In this document: positions 1 through 11,855 of the stretch, piece after piece
Layout: each line of letters begins with the position of its first letter
Position numbering within the stretch: position 1 is the stretch's first letter
Assembly (NCBI RefSeq): GCF_964340395.1
Contig: NC_135559.1
Coordinates: 13,488,759-13,550,758 of the forward strand
DNA: 62,000 nt
Direction of reading: 5' to 3'
Source of the DNA: Glandiceps talaboti
Lineage: Eukaryota > Hemichordata > Enteropneusta > Spengelidae
Program-made: the position numbers and the translations under genes
Notes under the pieces: generated by a model
Seen by the model: only the letters and a program-made list of their open reading frames with translations
What the model was told of the DNA's origin: nothing
Databases searched by the model: none

Positions 1-235
1 GGTGATAAAATGTAGCACAATTGGTTAAATTTTTGAGGCAGATGATAAAATGTAGCACAACTGGTTAGATTTTTGAGGTAAAATGTAGCAATGTTGGTAA
101 GATTTTTCAGGCAGATGATAAAATCTAGCAATGTTAGTAAGATTTTTGAGGCAGATGATAAAATGTAGCAATGTTGACACAATTTTTGAGTGAGACGATA
201 AAATGTAGCAATGTTGGTAAGATTTTTGTTGAGTC
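1..235. repeat. ~40-bp tandem repeat, about 6 units
   Basis: The core gatgataaaatgtagcaatg is followed by ttggtaagatttttgaggca. It recurs with small deletions and substitutions from the window edge to about 235. The array continues off the left edge. It is intronic with respect to UTX. Confidence 0.9.
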
Positions 236-812
236 AGACAACGTAGTTCCAGGTTTCCTGGTTTTCACTGTAATGTGTGACAATACTGTTAAACTTGATA
301 TGGCTGACCATATTCTCTCTTGTCCAAGAACTTAATGTTATACCTAAAGTACAGAACTAAGTCTACCCGGTATCTCACACAGCAGCTTCACCCATTATCA
401 GAATCGTAGACACTTTTGAGATTGTGTCAGCTACGTTGTCTGTCGCTATTAGTGAGGGAAGCTTCAGTATTGGTTACATAAAGTACAACAGCTTGTGATT
501 AAATGGTGGTCTTTATAATCACATATACGACTGATACTGGTGGCACTTTGCTTTCATATTATTTTTGCTTGGTTAGAACGAGACAGACGATGCCATTTAA
601 TCTCTCTCATACATAACAGCTTAAATTCTATACTTTTGGTTATTTTTTCTGATTCAAAAACAATTACAGATGTTTGCAATTACTGTGGGTTTTATTCAAA
701 CTGTTACATATATTATACAAATAACACGTGCCAGTGGGGGGCAATATCACAATTTAGCACCTGCACTAGATACTGATGTATTATTATTTTTTTAAATCTT
801 ACTAATACTCAC
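236..812. other. Unique intronic sequence, nothing recognised
   Basis: It contains no coding similarity, repeat or structural RNA that I can support. The plus-strand open frame at 540-776 has no recognisable protein features. Confidence 0.6.
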
Positions 813-1003
813 TAATGTTAATTTAAGGCAGTAAAAGTTGGTAAAATCTACCTGAGTTCCCTCAGTGATATAATGTTACCAGGGTTCCCCGTCGTCATTA
901 TAGTGCAATATATGGGAAAACTATAAACCTGGCAAAACTGGCATAGATATAGTTTTTGTCCCCTTTCAGTTACAGAGAGTCCCAGACCTATGTAAATACA
1001 CTG
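813..1003 (+). mobile_element. Family B hAT-like MITE, diverged copy
   Basis: It shares the gtaaaatctacctgagttcc block, the ttaccagggttcccc block and the right end (dCCTATGTAAATACACTG, a variant of CCTTAGCAAAAACACTG) with copies at 3234, 16505, 27321, 56993 and 61085. The left end is degenerate. Confidence 0.65.
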
Positions 1004-1059
1004 CAATTTGTTTGAAAGTAGCAAGGCTTGACCAATTCTATTAGAAAGGTTTGCACAAA

Positions 1060-1475
1060 GGGACGATCGCACAATGTTGCATAAGCTCAACAAACAAACA
1101 TTATTCGTTTAGGTCAAAACCCCATCCCCCTAAACGAACGTTCACGAGTGCGACATCAAACATTAATATATGATGAAAACTATAGCGGTCACAACACTAC
1201 GATTGATGTAATGTAAAAACATGATGATAAACACATTAAAATACTACCACACACCCAGCACCGTATCTCGCATTAGAAGCAAATTTTTATCAACTTATAC
1301 ACATCTCAGTAGTAAATACAAAAGCTGCTAGCATTGAAGGAGTGAGCGTTTTCCGTCAAAATTGGTTAGAAGTGCAAAAATGAAGTTCAGCAATCACATT
1401 GACGCAAGAACCCGTCATCCCCCTAAATGAACGAAGTTCGATTATTGAGCTTGTGTGACATTGTGCAATCGTGTC
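1060..1475 (-). mobile_element. Harbinger-like MITE, copy 1
   Basis: This 416-bp element begins GGGACGATCGCACAATGT and ends with the inverted equivalent (ACATTGTGCAATCGTGTC). The flanks are AAA on the left and TAA on the right, a near-match 3-bp target duplication. The interior aligns in reverse orientation with copies at 55088-55525 and 56325-56720. There is no transposase ORF, so it is non-autonomous. Confidence 0.8.
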
Positions 1476-1944
1476 TAAGCAAAGTTCCGTGTTGGTTTTT
1501 CTACTTCTAACTGTAACAATCAGTTGTTGAGATTGCCTTCATTAGCACTATTCCACATCATTAAGACATCTATCTTGACACTCTTGCCTCGTTATATGCC
1601 AGACTCTAAAATGACACCCACCCACCCATACATACATACATCACACTGTACATAGGTGTGATAAGTACCACATCTCCTAATTAGAATTATATCTATAGAT
1701 GTAGACACTTGTAAATCTTGGCATACTATGCATTATACTGATGTGACCTTCCTATAAAAATGATCAGTGGTTAACATCTGTTCAAAATACCACTGTCTAA
1801 ATGTATGATCTGTCTGAAAGATGTTGTCATTAGTAACTCATTTTCCTTCTTCATACAGTATTATTCCCAAGCACATAAATTGTTACATATTTTTGTGAGG
1901 CTTCTGACTTTCAATTATGTTTCCTGTGAAGTACTGCAATGACC
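1476..1944. other. UTX intron sequence downstream of the donors
   Basis: No further UTX exon could be found here; the expected next exon would encode a peptide like IQFHIAHLYE. Apart from a short catacata run near 1627 there is no repeat. Confidence 0.6.
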
Positions 1945-1950
1945 ACTTAC

Positions 1951-2019
1951 TTTCTAAGGTGGACAAAGAGCACAGACTTTGAACATGAGTTCCTAAACAC
2001 AGTGTACCCCCGTACTTAC
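1951..2019 (-). CDS. KDM6A (UTX) orthologue: Possible 69-nt alternative exon extension of UTX (second donor)
   Basis: Reading on past the canonical donor, the frame remains open for exactly 69 nt (23 codons) to a second TTAGAAA|gtaagt at 1950. The extension ends SLCSLSTLE, an echo of SPCSLSKLE at the normal exon end. The two ends match at 31 of 34 bases (2014-2047 against 1945-1978), so this is a local duplication carrying the 5' splice site. Use of the distal site would insert 23 residues into the TPR domain without changing the phase. The duplication and open frame are seen directly. Whether the distal donor is used is unknown. Confidence 0.5.
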
Positions 2020-2195
2020 TTTCTAATTTGGACAAAGAGCACGGACTGGAATCAATCAACGCTAACTGGAAATGCTTCAAACTTGGTTCATAGTCTGAAT
2101 TGACCTTGAACATCAACCCCAAACGCAGATGTACTTCATTGGCTCGACTGAAGCTAGGATCTGTATAAAGAACCTGCTGAAAAGCACGGATTGCC
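2020..2195 (-). CDS. KDM6A (UTX) orthologue: KDM6A/UTX coding exon (TPR 3-4) with canonical donor
   Basis: This 176-nt exon completes Trp and then encodes 58 codons. They begin [20 protein letters not shown], continue [20 protein letters not shown] and [18 protein letters not shown], and one base (A) is left over. This is near-identical to vertebrate UTX ([20 protein letters not shown]... in human). The family's next residue is Ile (NAEIQFH in human), which the leftover A of an ATN codon supplies. The acceptor follows a strong T-rich tract ending ctatttgtAG. The donor is TTAGAAA|gtaagt with the intron starting at 2019. The reading frame stays open past this donor to a second, duplicated donor at 1950 (separate entry). 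The next UTX exon is not in positions 1-1950. Confidence 0.95.
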
Positions 2196-3010
2196 CTACA
2201 AATAGAAAAAAAAAGAAAAAGCAACGGGTTAGACATAAAGTTGACAAACTATGACTATGAGTTGCCTGTGGAAAGAAAATATCAGTACAAACAGTTGCAT
2301 ACATCATTGAACTGGGTTTGAAATTAGCAGTCATCCAAAGCACATTGACTACTAAATATTTTATAGAGATGTGATGGTTGTTTATTAGACCAATGGAAAT
2401 CAGTAGCTGAAACAGCTAAATCTGATTCCACAGACATGGTGTAAAAGTTAAATTTGAATGATCAAAATCATGGTGACAAGTGACATAATTCAAAGAGATA
2501 GTTTGTTAGTTTTTAGAACCAGCTGATATGTTCTCAATATGTTGTCTTGTTCTGGTGTGTTTGGTATAATTCACAGTGCATGGTTTTATACAACAATGAA
2601 AACTGACCTATATAATTTGTACACTAACTTACACCTTGGCACAACTTGCTTGACTTCTATGCAAGTATATTTTGTACAAATTGTTGAGTACTGGTTAACA
2701 CACTATTGTTTGTACACCAATGATGATGCATGTCCTGTTATAAAGCCATACAGATTACCCCCATCCTGCTTTCTGCTCAACCCAAGTTTACACAAAGTTC
2801 TTGATGGCCTTCAAGTTCTACATGATTCAAACAAATTCACTCACTGAGTCAACGGACATGACCTCGACACGTTACCTATCACTGTGTGCTTGCTCACACA
2901 CAATGATACATGTATGTGACCATGGGTGATGTCATACTAATCTCAACCCAGATAGATCTATCACCTCTCCACTAACTTATGGCTATTTAGTATTACTATT
3001 AGTACTTGCT

Positions 3011-3069
3011 GCAGTCTAGTTCCATGACGGAGAGTATACACTTTTACTGTCCGTCATGGAACTAGACTA
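3011..3069. mobile_element. 59-bp perfect-hairpin insertion with 8-bp target duplication
   Basis: Two perfect 19-bp arms (3013-3031 and 3050-3068; the left arm is agtctagttccatgacgga) flank an 18-nt loop. The whole insert is bracketed by the 8-bp direct repeat TACTTGCT at 3003-3010 and 3070-3077. It is read as a minimal, hAT-type (8-bp duplication) palindromic element. Confidence 0.75.
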
Positions 3070-3233
3070 TACTTGCTACATATCTTTGCAATAGTGCCAT
3101 TTACACATGACAATTAATTTGATACATTTTGATTCAACCATACCACTACTCGAATTAAATACATCTTTTAACTGCAATATTCTCCCAATATTGTCGTCTG
3201 TAGTGTGCTAGTGAAAATTCACACAGTGATTAC

Positions 3234-3381
3234 CAGTGTGTTTCTGTTATTAAAGTGCATTAAGTAGGTAAAGTCTACCGGAGTTCCCCAGTCATTTCAC
3301 CAGGGTTACCCACCAATATTACGATACGAGGGAAACTATGCCAGTTTTACCAGGGTTCTCAGCCCTTAGAGAAAAACACTG
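3234..3381 (+). mobile_element. Family B hAT-like MITE
   Basis: It begins CAGTGTGTTTCTGTTATTAA and ends CCTTAGAGAAAAACACTG. In between are the family's taggtaaagtctacc and tcatttcaccagggttaccc blocks. The 8-bp flanks do not match well, so the insertion is old or the boundaries are off by a few bases. Confidence 0.75.
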
Positions 3382-3439
3382 GCTACCGCATGGATTCAAC
3401 CACAGACTGAGAACTGGTAAACAATACTGAGAACTAATA

Positions 3440-3640
3440 TAATTATACCTCCCCAAGCATAGTTTATGAAAAACAAGTACAATTAATAGTGATCTGGAAT
3501 GTTTTGGCTTTTATCTTGAGCACCACAGAGTCAGTGACGTAGACATGGGTCATTGTGGCATATAATGACCAGGGTATATAATCCATATTTTCTGTTCAAA
3601 GATAATAACTTGGCTTGCAGTTGTGCACAGTCTAATTTAT
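3440..3640 (+). mobile_element. Family C element, tail fragment
   Basis: The blocks ataattatacctc, ttttgagcaccacaga, ggcatataatgacc, tataatccatattttctgtt and aacttggcttgca match the tail of the longer copies at 11526-11855 and 59145-59475. Confidence 0.65.
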
Positions 3641-3659
3641 GGCATACCTGTACCTTTGG

Positions 3660-6600
3660 TATTTCACAGGCAAAGTGAGTCAAAGTTCATCACGAAATAT
3701 TCATCAAATTATAACTAATACCATGCATATCATGTCATCCGGTCATTAATTTAAAAATACTACTCTTTATGTTAATTTTCATATTTTGTGTTTCTTGTCT
3801 ACATGACATGTTTGGCTAAGACTCTCTCTTGCGAAGTGTTCAAGATATTCAATACAACAGAACAATCCTATCGAAACAGAAACTTAAAGTGTAGGAAATA
3901 TTTTAAACCATTTTTTCTTTGTCAGCATGTCAAAGTCCTGACAATACTGGTATGTTGATAAGACATAGCACTATGTACATTCCTTTATCTGCATGTGACA
4001 AACTGTTTGCCAGCAAAGAGAAACTATGAATTATTTTTCCACTGTTTGTACTCTGTTATTGGCGTGTCTGATACCTTGACAACACTTAATTCTAACATGG
4101 GTCATGAAAGGACACCCTGTCATTGTTATCATAGACGCCAAGCATTTCAAACTTGTAATAACATGCATACCTGTAGACACCTACTACAACGCATACCAGT
4201 TAAACTATTCAAACTTCTACCAGCAAAAATATCAAATATTGTTCCAAAAAATATTTCACAACTCCTGAAGCTGCTAACCAGTTGTGAATTCATCAAAACT
4301 TTACTCGCTACGGAACAGAGCTATCTTTGTTACAATCAAGAACAGTGCAGCATTTCTGTCGACCAAAATAAATAAACTTTGGAATTTGGGGTGTCGGCCT
4401 AGCACCTGTATATTTTGCAGACCCCAAACATCAATCAATCAAGCCAAGCTGTGTTCAGACCCTGCCAAACCCATTGTTATCTTTACAACCAAACCCTAGT
4501 TATATTGTTTACTTCATTTACATAACAATAGATTGGTGGCCATATTGTTTAATTAGATCAATGTGGGCATGCTCAGTGACCTCAAAGTGAAGCCATACAC
4601 CATGAAGTTCAGCTTGTGTTACAAAATACAAAAATTCAGTTACTATTCCTGACCTTTCTTCCCCCAAACTGAAAATAATATCACACTGACACATTATAAA
4701 GTATTATCAAACAAAAGGAGAAATTTTATGAAAGTATACCCTGTAAGACCAGAATAACTTTCCAAACATATTTTCTAGGATCAAATCTACCATACGGAGA
4801 TACATATGATCTCAGAAACCTTGCATACTGCAAGGCAGACTAGTGTAGTGATAGTTATTAGAATTTCATTACGTATCAGGATCTATAGAAATGAAATTTG
4901 ACTATCATATCATGTCTCTGGTGACACTACTCCCCTTGGAATTTGAAAACAGACTCCAGCACACTATGTATCAGTACAGCGACATAGATTTGCATTTTCT
5001 CTTGGCCGTTTGTATCCATGTACCATTTTGAAATATTGATGTGATTGGGGATATTGTTAAACAGAAGAGAACTGGCAATACTTGAGGTGGTGAATGGATC
5101 ACAAACTTGATAAATTAGGCCGATATTCTGAAGTTCCGTGAAATCGGCATTGTACCTGTATTTCATATTATTATTAACAACAAGTACCACATTTCTTCAA
5201 CATACAAAATATAATTCAAGAACCACATACAACATTGTTTTCCCCCAACAACAAAAAAAATAAGTACCTTGAATTTAAGGTCCATGACCTTGGTGTAATA
5301 CAAACACAGGTAAGACCATAATATTCCATTATCTGTTTCTATAAGTATTACTTTCAATTTGTACAAGGGCTTAAGCTTTTTCTGCTTTTTACAAGTTGGT
5401 TACAAAATCAAACATACAAGTTTTACAACTCAATTTTTTTCATTGATGTGAATAAGTTATTACATTTTAGCTGAGATTATTCAAGTATTCATGTACTCTT
5501 CTCAATTCATCCAACATATATACACACACTGATTCTTTTCAAGCGGTTGACCTGTCCTGAAAAAAAGGTCACTCACTTTACTTCTTCCCCTTTGCATCCA
5601 AAAGTTTTCCAAAACACAGCAGGACATTAAACACCATGGTTCACAGAACATGACAATGTTAGTTACTAGATTTCCCTTTTATGTAAGGATGCCGTTGTTA
5701 TCTGTTCACTCAAGCCATCATACAACAAACATTGAGATACATTTCGTTAGTTTTTAAAGGTAACTTGAAAAAAAATAAAAAAAATAAAGACATGCCGCTA
5801 AACACATTTGGTAGAAACTTATAAGAAACTGGGAAGTAAATGTTCCGCAAAAGGGAATGAGAACATGTGTTTCCTGAAAGCTACAGGTCGCTATCAAGCA
5901 CATGTTCAACATGGCAGATGACAGCAGTTCAAAATGGTAACATCTTTTGTCCCTGGCCAGCCTGTGATATAATTAGAAGAGTGGTTGAGACAATAATGCC
6001 TGGGAACAAAGGCGACCCTGCAAATGTATGCACTGGCATGCATTAATTAGTCATAATCTCTTTGAGAGGCCAAGAACAAAAAAAAAAGCCAAAACACAAA
6101 ACCCGGCAAGATTTATTTCACAAACGCGGTGTTGTTTCACATCTTATACTGGGTTGCTTTAGCTTTTTTACACACCACTAAACTTCCCCATCCTGAAACA
6201 CGGACACATGCCTTAATAAAAAGCTTCCGTACTTTTTGATAATGGAGGCACCACTCTCTGAACCCAGTCTTTTGGAAGGTCTAAAAAATAAACATACTCT
6301 GACCCCTAATTAAACATTAACATACATACCTATAGCAGTAATGCTTGTAACTAAAATAGTAACATTCTTCCTACCTTTTTTTCACAGAAGAATGCTGCAA
6401 ACCTCAGTACAGGAATACAAACGTTGTGTTCAGAAGGTAAAATGTAGTAAAACTGTTGTGTAGTCTTTACTACACACGGGGAGTGTACTTTAATCCCACT
6501 CAAATACACAGCACACCGGCTTGTGGCTTCTCTTTACACTGAGCATGCTCAGTAACAGTGGGTGGTATGCAAATGAGTAGAGCTGTACACAGACACCCAC

Positions 6601-7660
6601 TGCTAGGGTAACACCTGAGAATTTATCAATGGCCAATACAGCCACCCACTCATTACACATCTGATGCATATTTCGACCCACTTTGTTGCTACGAACTGTG
6701 TTTTTTGTTATTCCTAGAAACTAGTTTTTATCATGTACAATATGCACGTACACATTCTAATGTCACGTAGAAACTGTACTACAGGAACAAGTCAGCAGCC
6801 CTCTATTTACGTCTCCACTGTTTTTAAAACACCCATGCCTTCCATTGTTGTAAATAAGTCTGAAGAAGAAAGCTACAACATAACAATGGCCAACCCGCAT
6901 TGTTCACTAAAACTTCCGTTACTTTTTAGTCTCACAGCGTGCTAAATAACTGTATTCTTACACTTACAGCTACACTCAGTGGAATGATACCATCCAAATC
7001 CAACTTCAGACACATCAAAAAACTCTGAGTAAAAAACTGTGAAAATTAACATAGCGAAACAAAATGAAAACTGAGATTACAGTTCTTGCATCTTTAGTAA
7101 CCTCAACATCCAAAAATGTTTGAAGTTTCTCTCAGATGATTGTTTGAGAACATCTCACCAAGAGTAGAAGTGTAGAACACCCCACCAACAGTAGAACACC
7201 TCTTCAAGTGCAGCTTGTCCACAATGCCATATCTATGACTCTATTGTGCCTAATTCTACTCTACTCTACTACGATAGTGAAAGAAGTACAACAGAATCAC
7301 ATATCTGGTACCTCCAGTTGTAATATTGTTCACTTTCATATTCTTACTAAATACACAACACTACACTTGGAGTAAAACACCACATCATTGACTATTAATT
7401 GTCAACCAGGTGATAACATTTTTTCATTTAAAGGCCAAGGTTTCAATCCCAGGTTGTCACATTAGTATTATCTTATCAGTGGCGCCAATAAGGATTACAT
7501 AGGATTATTCTTTTGTTCTACACCAACTTTTATCAGTAGCTCTGCCAGACAGCTGCATTACAGTCCAGAGTCAATCTATGGCTTCGAATCTTAAGATTTT
7601 CTCTAGACAACTGTTTTTTACCCCTTCATTTTAACCCTAATCCCAACTGGGCTGCCAATA
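3660..7660. other. Intronic sequence, nothing recognised
   Basis: About 4 kb of AT-rich unique DNA. The short open frames here (for example 3995-4375 plus and 4927-5190 minus) lack recognisable domains and show no splice-bounded conserved peptide. No tRNA-like A/B boxes were seen. Confidence 0.55.
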
Positions 7661-7670
7661 TATGGAGACA

Positions 7671-7945
7671 CAAGTTAAAATTGCCATGTGGATGAGAATT
7701 AGGTATTTATTTTGGATTTTTATTGATAAAATAACTTCACTAACATATACCAATTATGTGCTCATAACTCAGATTACAAAAAAGCTATACACAAAGTGTA
7801 AAAAGTTTGTTACTGTACGGACAATTACAAATATTTTACACTTTTTTTTTGGCATGTTATTTCACATTGTTTTTTCAAGTATGTTTTTTTATATAAACTA
7901 AAAATCCAAAATAGATGCCTATTTCTCATCCATTTGGTAACTTTA
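7671..7945 (+). mobile_element. Family D inverted-repeat element, diverged copy
   Basis: The left end TTAAAATTGCCATGTGGATG and the right end (CATCCATTTGGTAACTTTAA) are imperfect inverted repeats. They correspond to the 19-bp perfect ends of the copy at 50876-51164. The internal gtgtaaaaagtttgtta...ttttacac hairpin core is also shared but degraded. The open frame across it (7662-7901) is transposon sequence, not a gene. Confidence 0.75.
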
Positions 7946-8554
7946 AAGTAACTTTTATCTTAGCAGCTCACATAGCATACTGGTGACACATAACTCGCAA
8001 TGCACACACACGATGATTCTACTTCCAAAATCTTTCCTGTGTATATTGACATGTGGTTTTATGTGGGAGGGCTGTGGAAAAGATTGCAATGGGAAATATT
8101 TGGCTGAATAAGTTGTGTGTTGTAGTGATGAGGTACGTGGCTTTGTGATAAGATGGGTATGACAAATCACATAGTAACACTCTACAGACTACAAACACTT
8201 CACAAATAGGATTTAGATACCCAAGGCAAACCTTCTATATTTCAATTCCTCTGTTGTCAAAAGCAGTAGTCGATTTTTATCAATGAAGAAATATCTTTCA
8301 AAAGAACTGAGGACAAATAATTCTTGTCATCATAGGGTTAGTGGTGTCAGCTGGAGTCTAGAGGTTATTTGTGGCTTCGGAAGGTGTAGTGACAAGAAAG
8401 ATTTGATGTCAAGTATAGCCTCTAGTCAGCCGAGGACTATAACGAAGTATCCAGGTCTAATCATGGCAAAACATCAAATTCTATTCCTGAGAAACCAAAA
8501 TGATTGCTTGATTCTTCAATAGACAGTGGAGTCTATGATTCTGTGTTAAAATCT

Positions 8555-8652
8555 CATGTAGTAGTTTCAATACTAACATGGTATCGCATCATCTCTGACC
8601 CCACAAAGAGAGATCTTGAGATTTGATGCCATGTTAGTATCTAGACTACATG
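8555..8652. repeat. Imperfect inverted repeat, ~44-bp arms
   Basis: The left arm has catgtag, tactaacatgg and gcatcatctct. The right arm (8608-8652) has agagat, gatgccatgttagta and ctacatg as the inverse. The loop is about 10 nt. It could be an old palindromic insertion. Confidence 0.65.
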
Positions 8653-9199
8653 TAATCATGGAACAGGAACTGAGAACAAGTGATTCTGTGAATTCTGTAC
8701 ACTATAACTAACTGTTAGGATTTAGTCAAGGCAACCATAGTATTTCCATAATTCCATTCTTATGTAGTTGAAACTATTACTAGTATCAGCCAATATAACT
8801 GGTCTGAAAGGATTAGCCATTCCCACTGTAACCACTCGCTATGTGAGAGAGTGCATTATGTAAGTAGAAGGAACGCCTAGATCTTTCAAGTTTCATGCTA
8901 CCAATATAGCTAGATAGAAATCTTGGTATGGATTTGAGTGGTACACAGAACATGCCATCCTTGGGAACATCTGTAGCCCAGAGTCTTGGCTACCTGACTT
9001 TGAAAATAATTAAATAATAATAATAAAAGTAATGTTTTTATTTCGTACTTTCCCACTCTCTGCTCAAAGCGTCTTATAATTATTACCCCTGGCACGGATC
9101 TGAAGCGGCACAACTCCACAACTCCCTGGGGAGCATACAATCCAGTGCAGCCTCTATAAGTGCATAGGATTAAACCATTCACATTACCTCTACCCTACC

Positions 9200-9420
9200 A
9201 ATGTCAACGATATCATATGTCAATATGTCAAGTCAGATAGTCCAGTGTGTCTAGGATAAACTTGACTAGAGTCAGGTCATGTGGGGATTTTGAATATCAT
9301 CTGCCCTTGACAGTCAAAATCCCTGCATAACTTGACTTGGCTTTGGTTATAAGACTTGCAAAATGGCATTCATCAGCATGTCTAGTCAGATAGCCAGGTC
9401 TCCCTGGGTTAAACTTCTGT
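9200..9420 (+). repeat. Diverged relatives of the 23-kb minisatellite unit
   Basis: Phrases such as atgtcaagtcagatag, tagtcagatagccaggtctc and cttgact recur irregularly. They resemble the 47-bp unit at 23051-23347, as expected for an ancestral or degenerate array. Confidence 0.5.
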
Positions 9421-11525
9421 TGACTTCAACTACACCACAGGTGTGTTTTTAGTACAGCTAACCTTGAAATATCCATTCCTGTGTTACTACAACTACTACA
9501 AGCTGATTTTTGACAAAATAGAAAATTTTGGCATCCATCTAGGGGTTGACAAGATAACATGCTATTCTGGACACTATACTGTGGACTTTGACTACATCAT
9601 ATGTATACCACAATTGACCATCTACAAGTTAACTTTACAAGGACTTCACAAACCACATTCCCAATACACCTGGCACTACAAAAAACAAATGGTTCCTGTC
9701 AAACCATAGGAGTGTTATTTGATTTGACACACAGAAAACCAAATTCTGTTCAACACAACATGTGGTATTCACAATGGTCTTCCGCCATGTTCAAATAGAA
9801 AGGTGAAAAATTGACAAAAAAATGGCATGAAATGGCCATGACCTTGTCATCTTGTGTGTACATCTAAGTCTAATCTCTGAAAGGATTGTGAACAGACTCA
9901 CTTCCCTCCACACACACTACTACTAGTGATGACTAATATTCCATTTCATTCAACTCCAAGGTCACCTCTACAATTCCAGCATGATTGACCTGTGGAGTAC
10001 TGGAGGTCACCTGATCAATTTCCCCAGCATGCTTTGTGCTTTCTATGGGGTTTCCATATCTGAAATAAAGCAATCTGTGAGCACAAAATCAGCCTTTTTA
10101 ACTGGCTTTGTCATTTTCTGTTCTTTTCTCCCCATCTACGTACCACAACCTTCCTGACTTTTGATTTTTTTCGTTACAATTTTGCAAGTTGACAAAGCAA
10201 CAAAGGGTAATTCTACTGTGAATGAAAATACAAAGACTAACAAAAGTCAGTAAGAAAATGTAACAAAATGTTATCTAACAGACATGCATATATAAGGAAT
10301 TTTTATTGAAGAGTGGTGAATTTCTCAGCCATTTTTTTTACTAGGGTTGCTGTTAAAAATGCTTTTAAAATACTAACTGACTATACATGTGAACAACAAA
10401 TATTTTTATCAGTTGCTGAATAGGTTTGCTGTCTCCATTTCCAAGATTTTCAAATCATAGCATGTGTATATTCATTATTTCATATGCATGTCTACTTGTT
10501 TGATGCATGAATGTTTTATAATTTATTTTACTGAAAATTTCTTTGTGATAATTTCAAACAATTTAATAACGGAAAATTCCTCACTTGTATGTAACCTTAC
10601 AAACTAAAACATACAAATATTAATACTTTTTCTCGCCATAAAATTATCTTTCTCTCTCTATATATATATATATATATGACAAGTATAGTATTTTCTTTTA
10701 AATCTGACATTTGGCAAGTTATGTAAGCATGTGATCTATCATCATCATCATCATCATCATCTTCTTCTTGTGAATGTCTTCACTATGTAAAAATGGGTTT
10801 CTGTGAAGAAGACTGACATCTCTCACTTGACACTGGATTATTCCATTATTGGTCAAAGGGGTAGCATAGAAAATGGAGAGTGAGCTCGCATTCTCCACCA
10901 CACTTCCTTTTAACCTTTTATGATCAAAATCATTTTTTTACCCTCATCTTCACTGAACTTAGCTTGCTTTCAAATATTTCACAATTAATTTGTCAGGCAT
11001 AACTGAAAATGTTTGACACAACATCTTGTTAATTCTAACGAGGAACTGGCCATGCAAGATGTTGTATTTTATTTTTAATTTACAAAATGCCTAAATGTAC
11101 AAAACTTTTTGCAATAATATATTTGATATATTTGCTAATTTTTCAAATATGATCAACACCTCATCTTATGTTTCAAAGTAGCAATTCTTGCCACTTTTCA
11201 GAGTGGTGTAACTGCTACCATTACTGCAATGGCAACAACTGTAGGGTGTCTAGACGAAATAATTACATAACTCATGTTTCTTTTTCACACAATTATCATC
11301 AATAATTTTGCATACTATTTAACTGAATAAAAAATGGATATTTCGATAAAAGATTAATTTGCAATATTACAATTTTATCGCTGAACAATTTTTATGATGA
11401 TAATTACGGAAAGTGTAAATTACCCACAAAACAAATATATTAATAATTAATTTATCACTACTTTTCATCATGAAAGAGAAATGACATTTTCTCTTTTATT
11501 AAATAATAATCCAACAATTAGATAT
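9420..11525. other. AT-rich intronic sequence
   Basis: It contains only a short TA run near 10660-10677 and an ATC triplet run near 10738-10760. I see nothing gene-like. Confidence 0.55.
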
Positions 11526-11855
11526 TACTCCCCAATATTTTTCTTCATTCAGGCAAGGAAAAATAGGAGTGACCTAAGGGGCCTTGTACTACGGGTCGTC
11601 TAGCGACTCATAACGACAAACCTTTGGGTCAGGAGTATTTTCCAGCTGAATCAAGAGAAATATTGGAGAATAATGTAATTATATCTCAAACATAATTCAT
11701 TAAAAATTGGGAAAACTAACAGGATTTGGACATTTTCACTTAAATTTTGAACAGCCACAGAACCATGGGTTGTCATGACATAGAACGACCTGGGCATATA
11801 ATCCATATTTTCAGTTCAATGTCAATATCTTGGCTTGTACATGGTATATAATAAT
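11526..11855 (+). mobile_element. Family C element, long copy
   Basis: The first ~145 bp form an imperfect palindrome. It begins CTCCCCAATATTTTTCTTCATTC, reads ctgaatcaagagaaatattggag at its inner end, and has gtcgtctagcgactcataacgac near the middle. A ~180-bp tail follows, with ttttgaacagccacagaacc, gcatataatccatattttc and atcttggcttgt. The same order occurs at 59145-59475. Confidence 0.75.

Noticed and set aside
7662-7901. Plus-strand 79-codon frame as a gene
   Set aside because: It lies inside a family D element; the similar frame at 50937-51173 is another copy.
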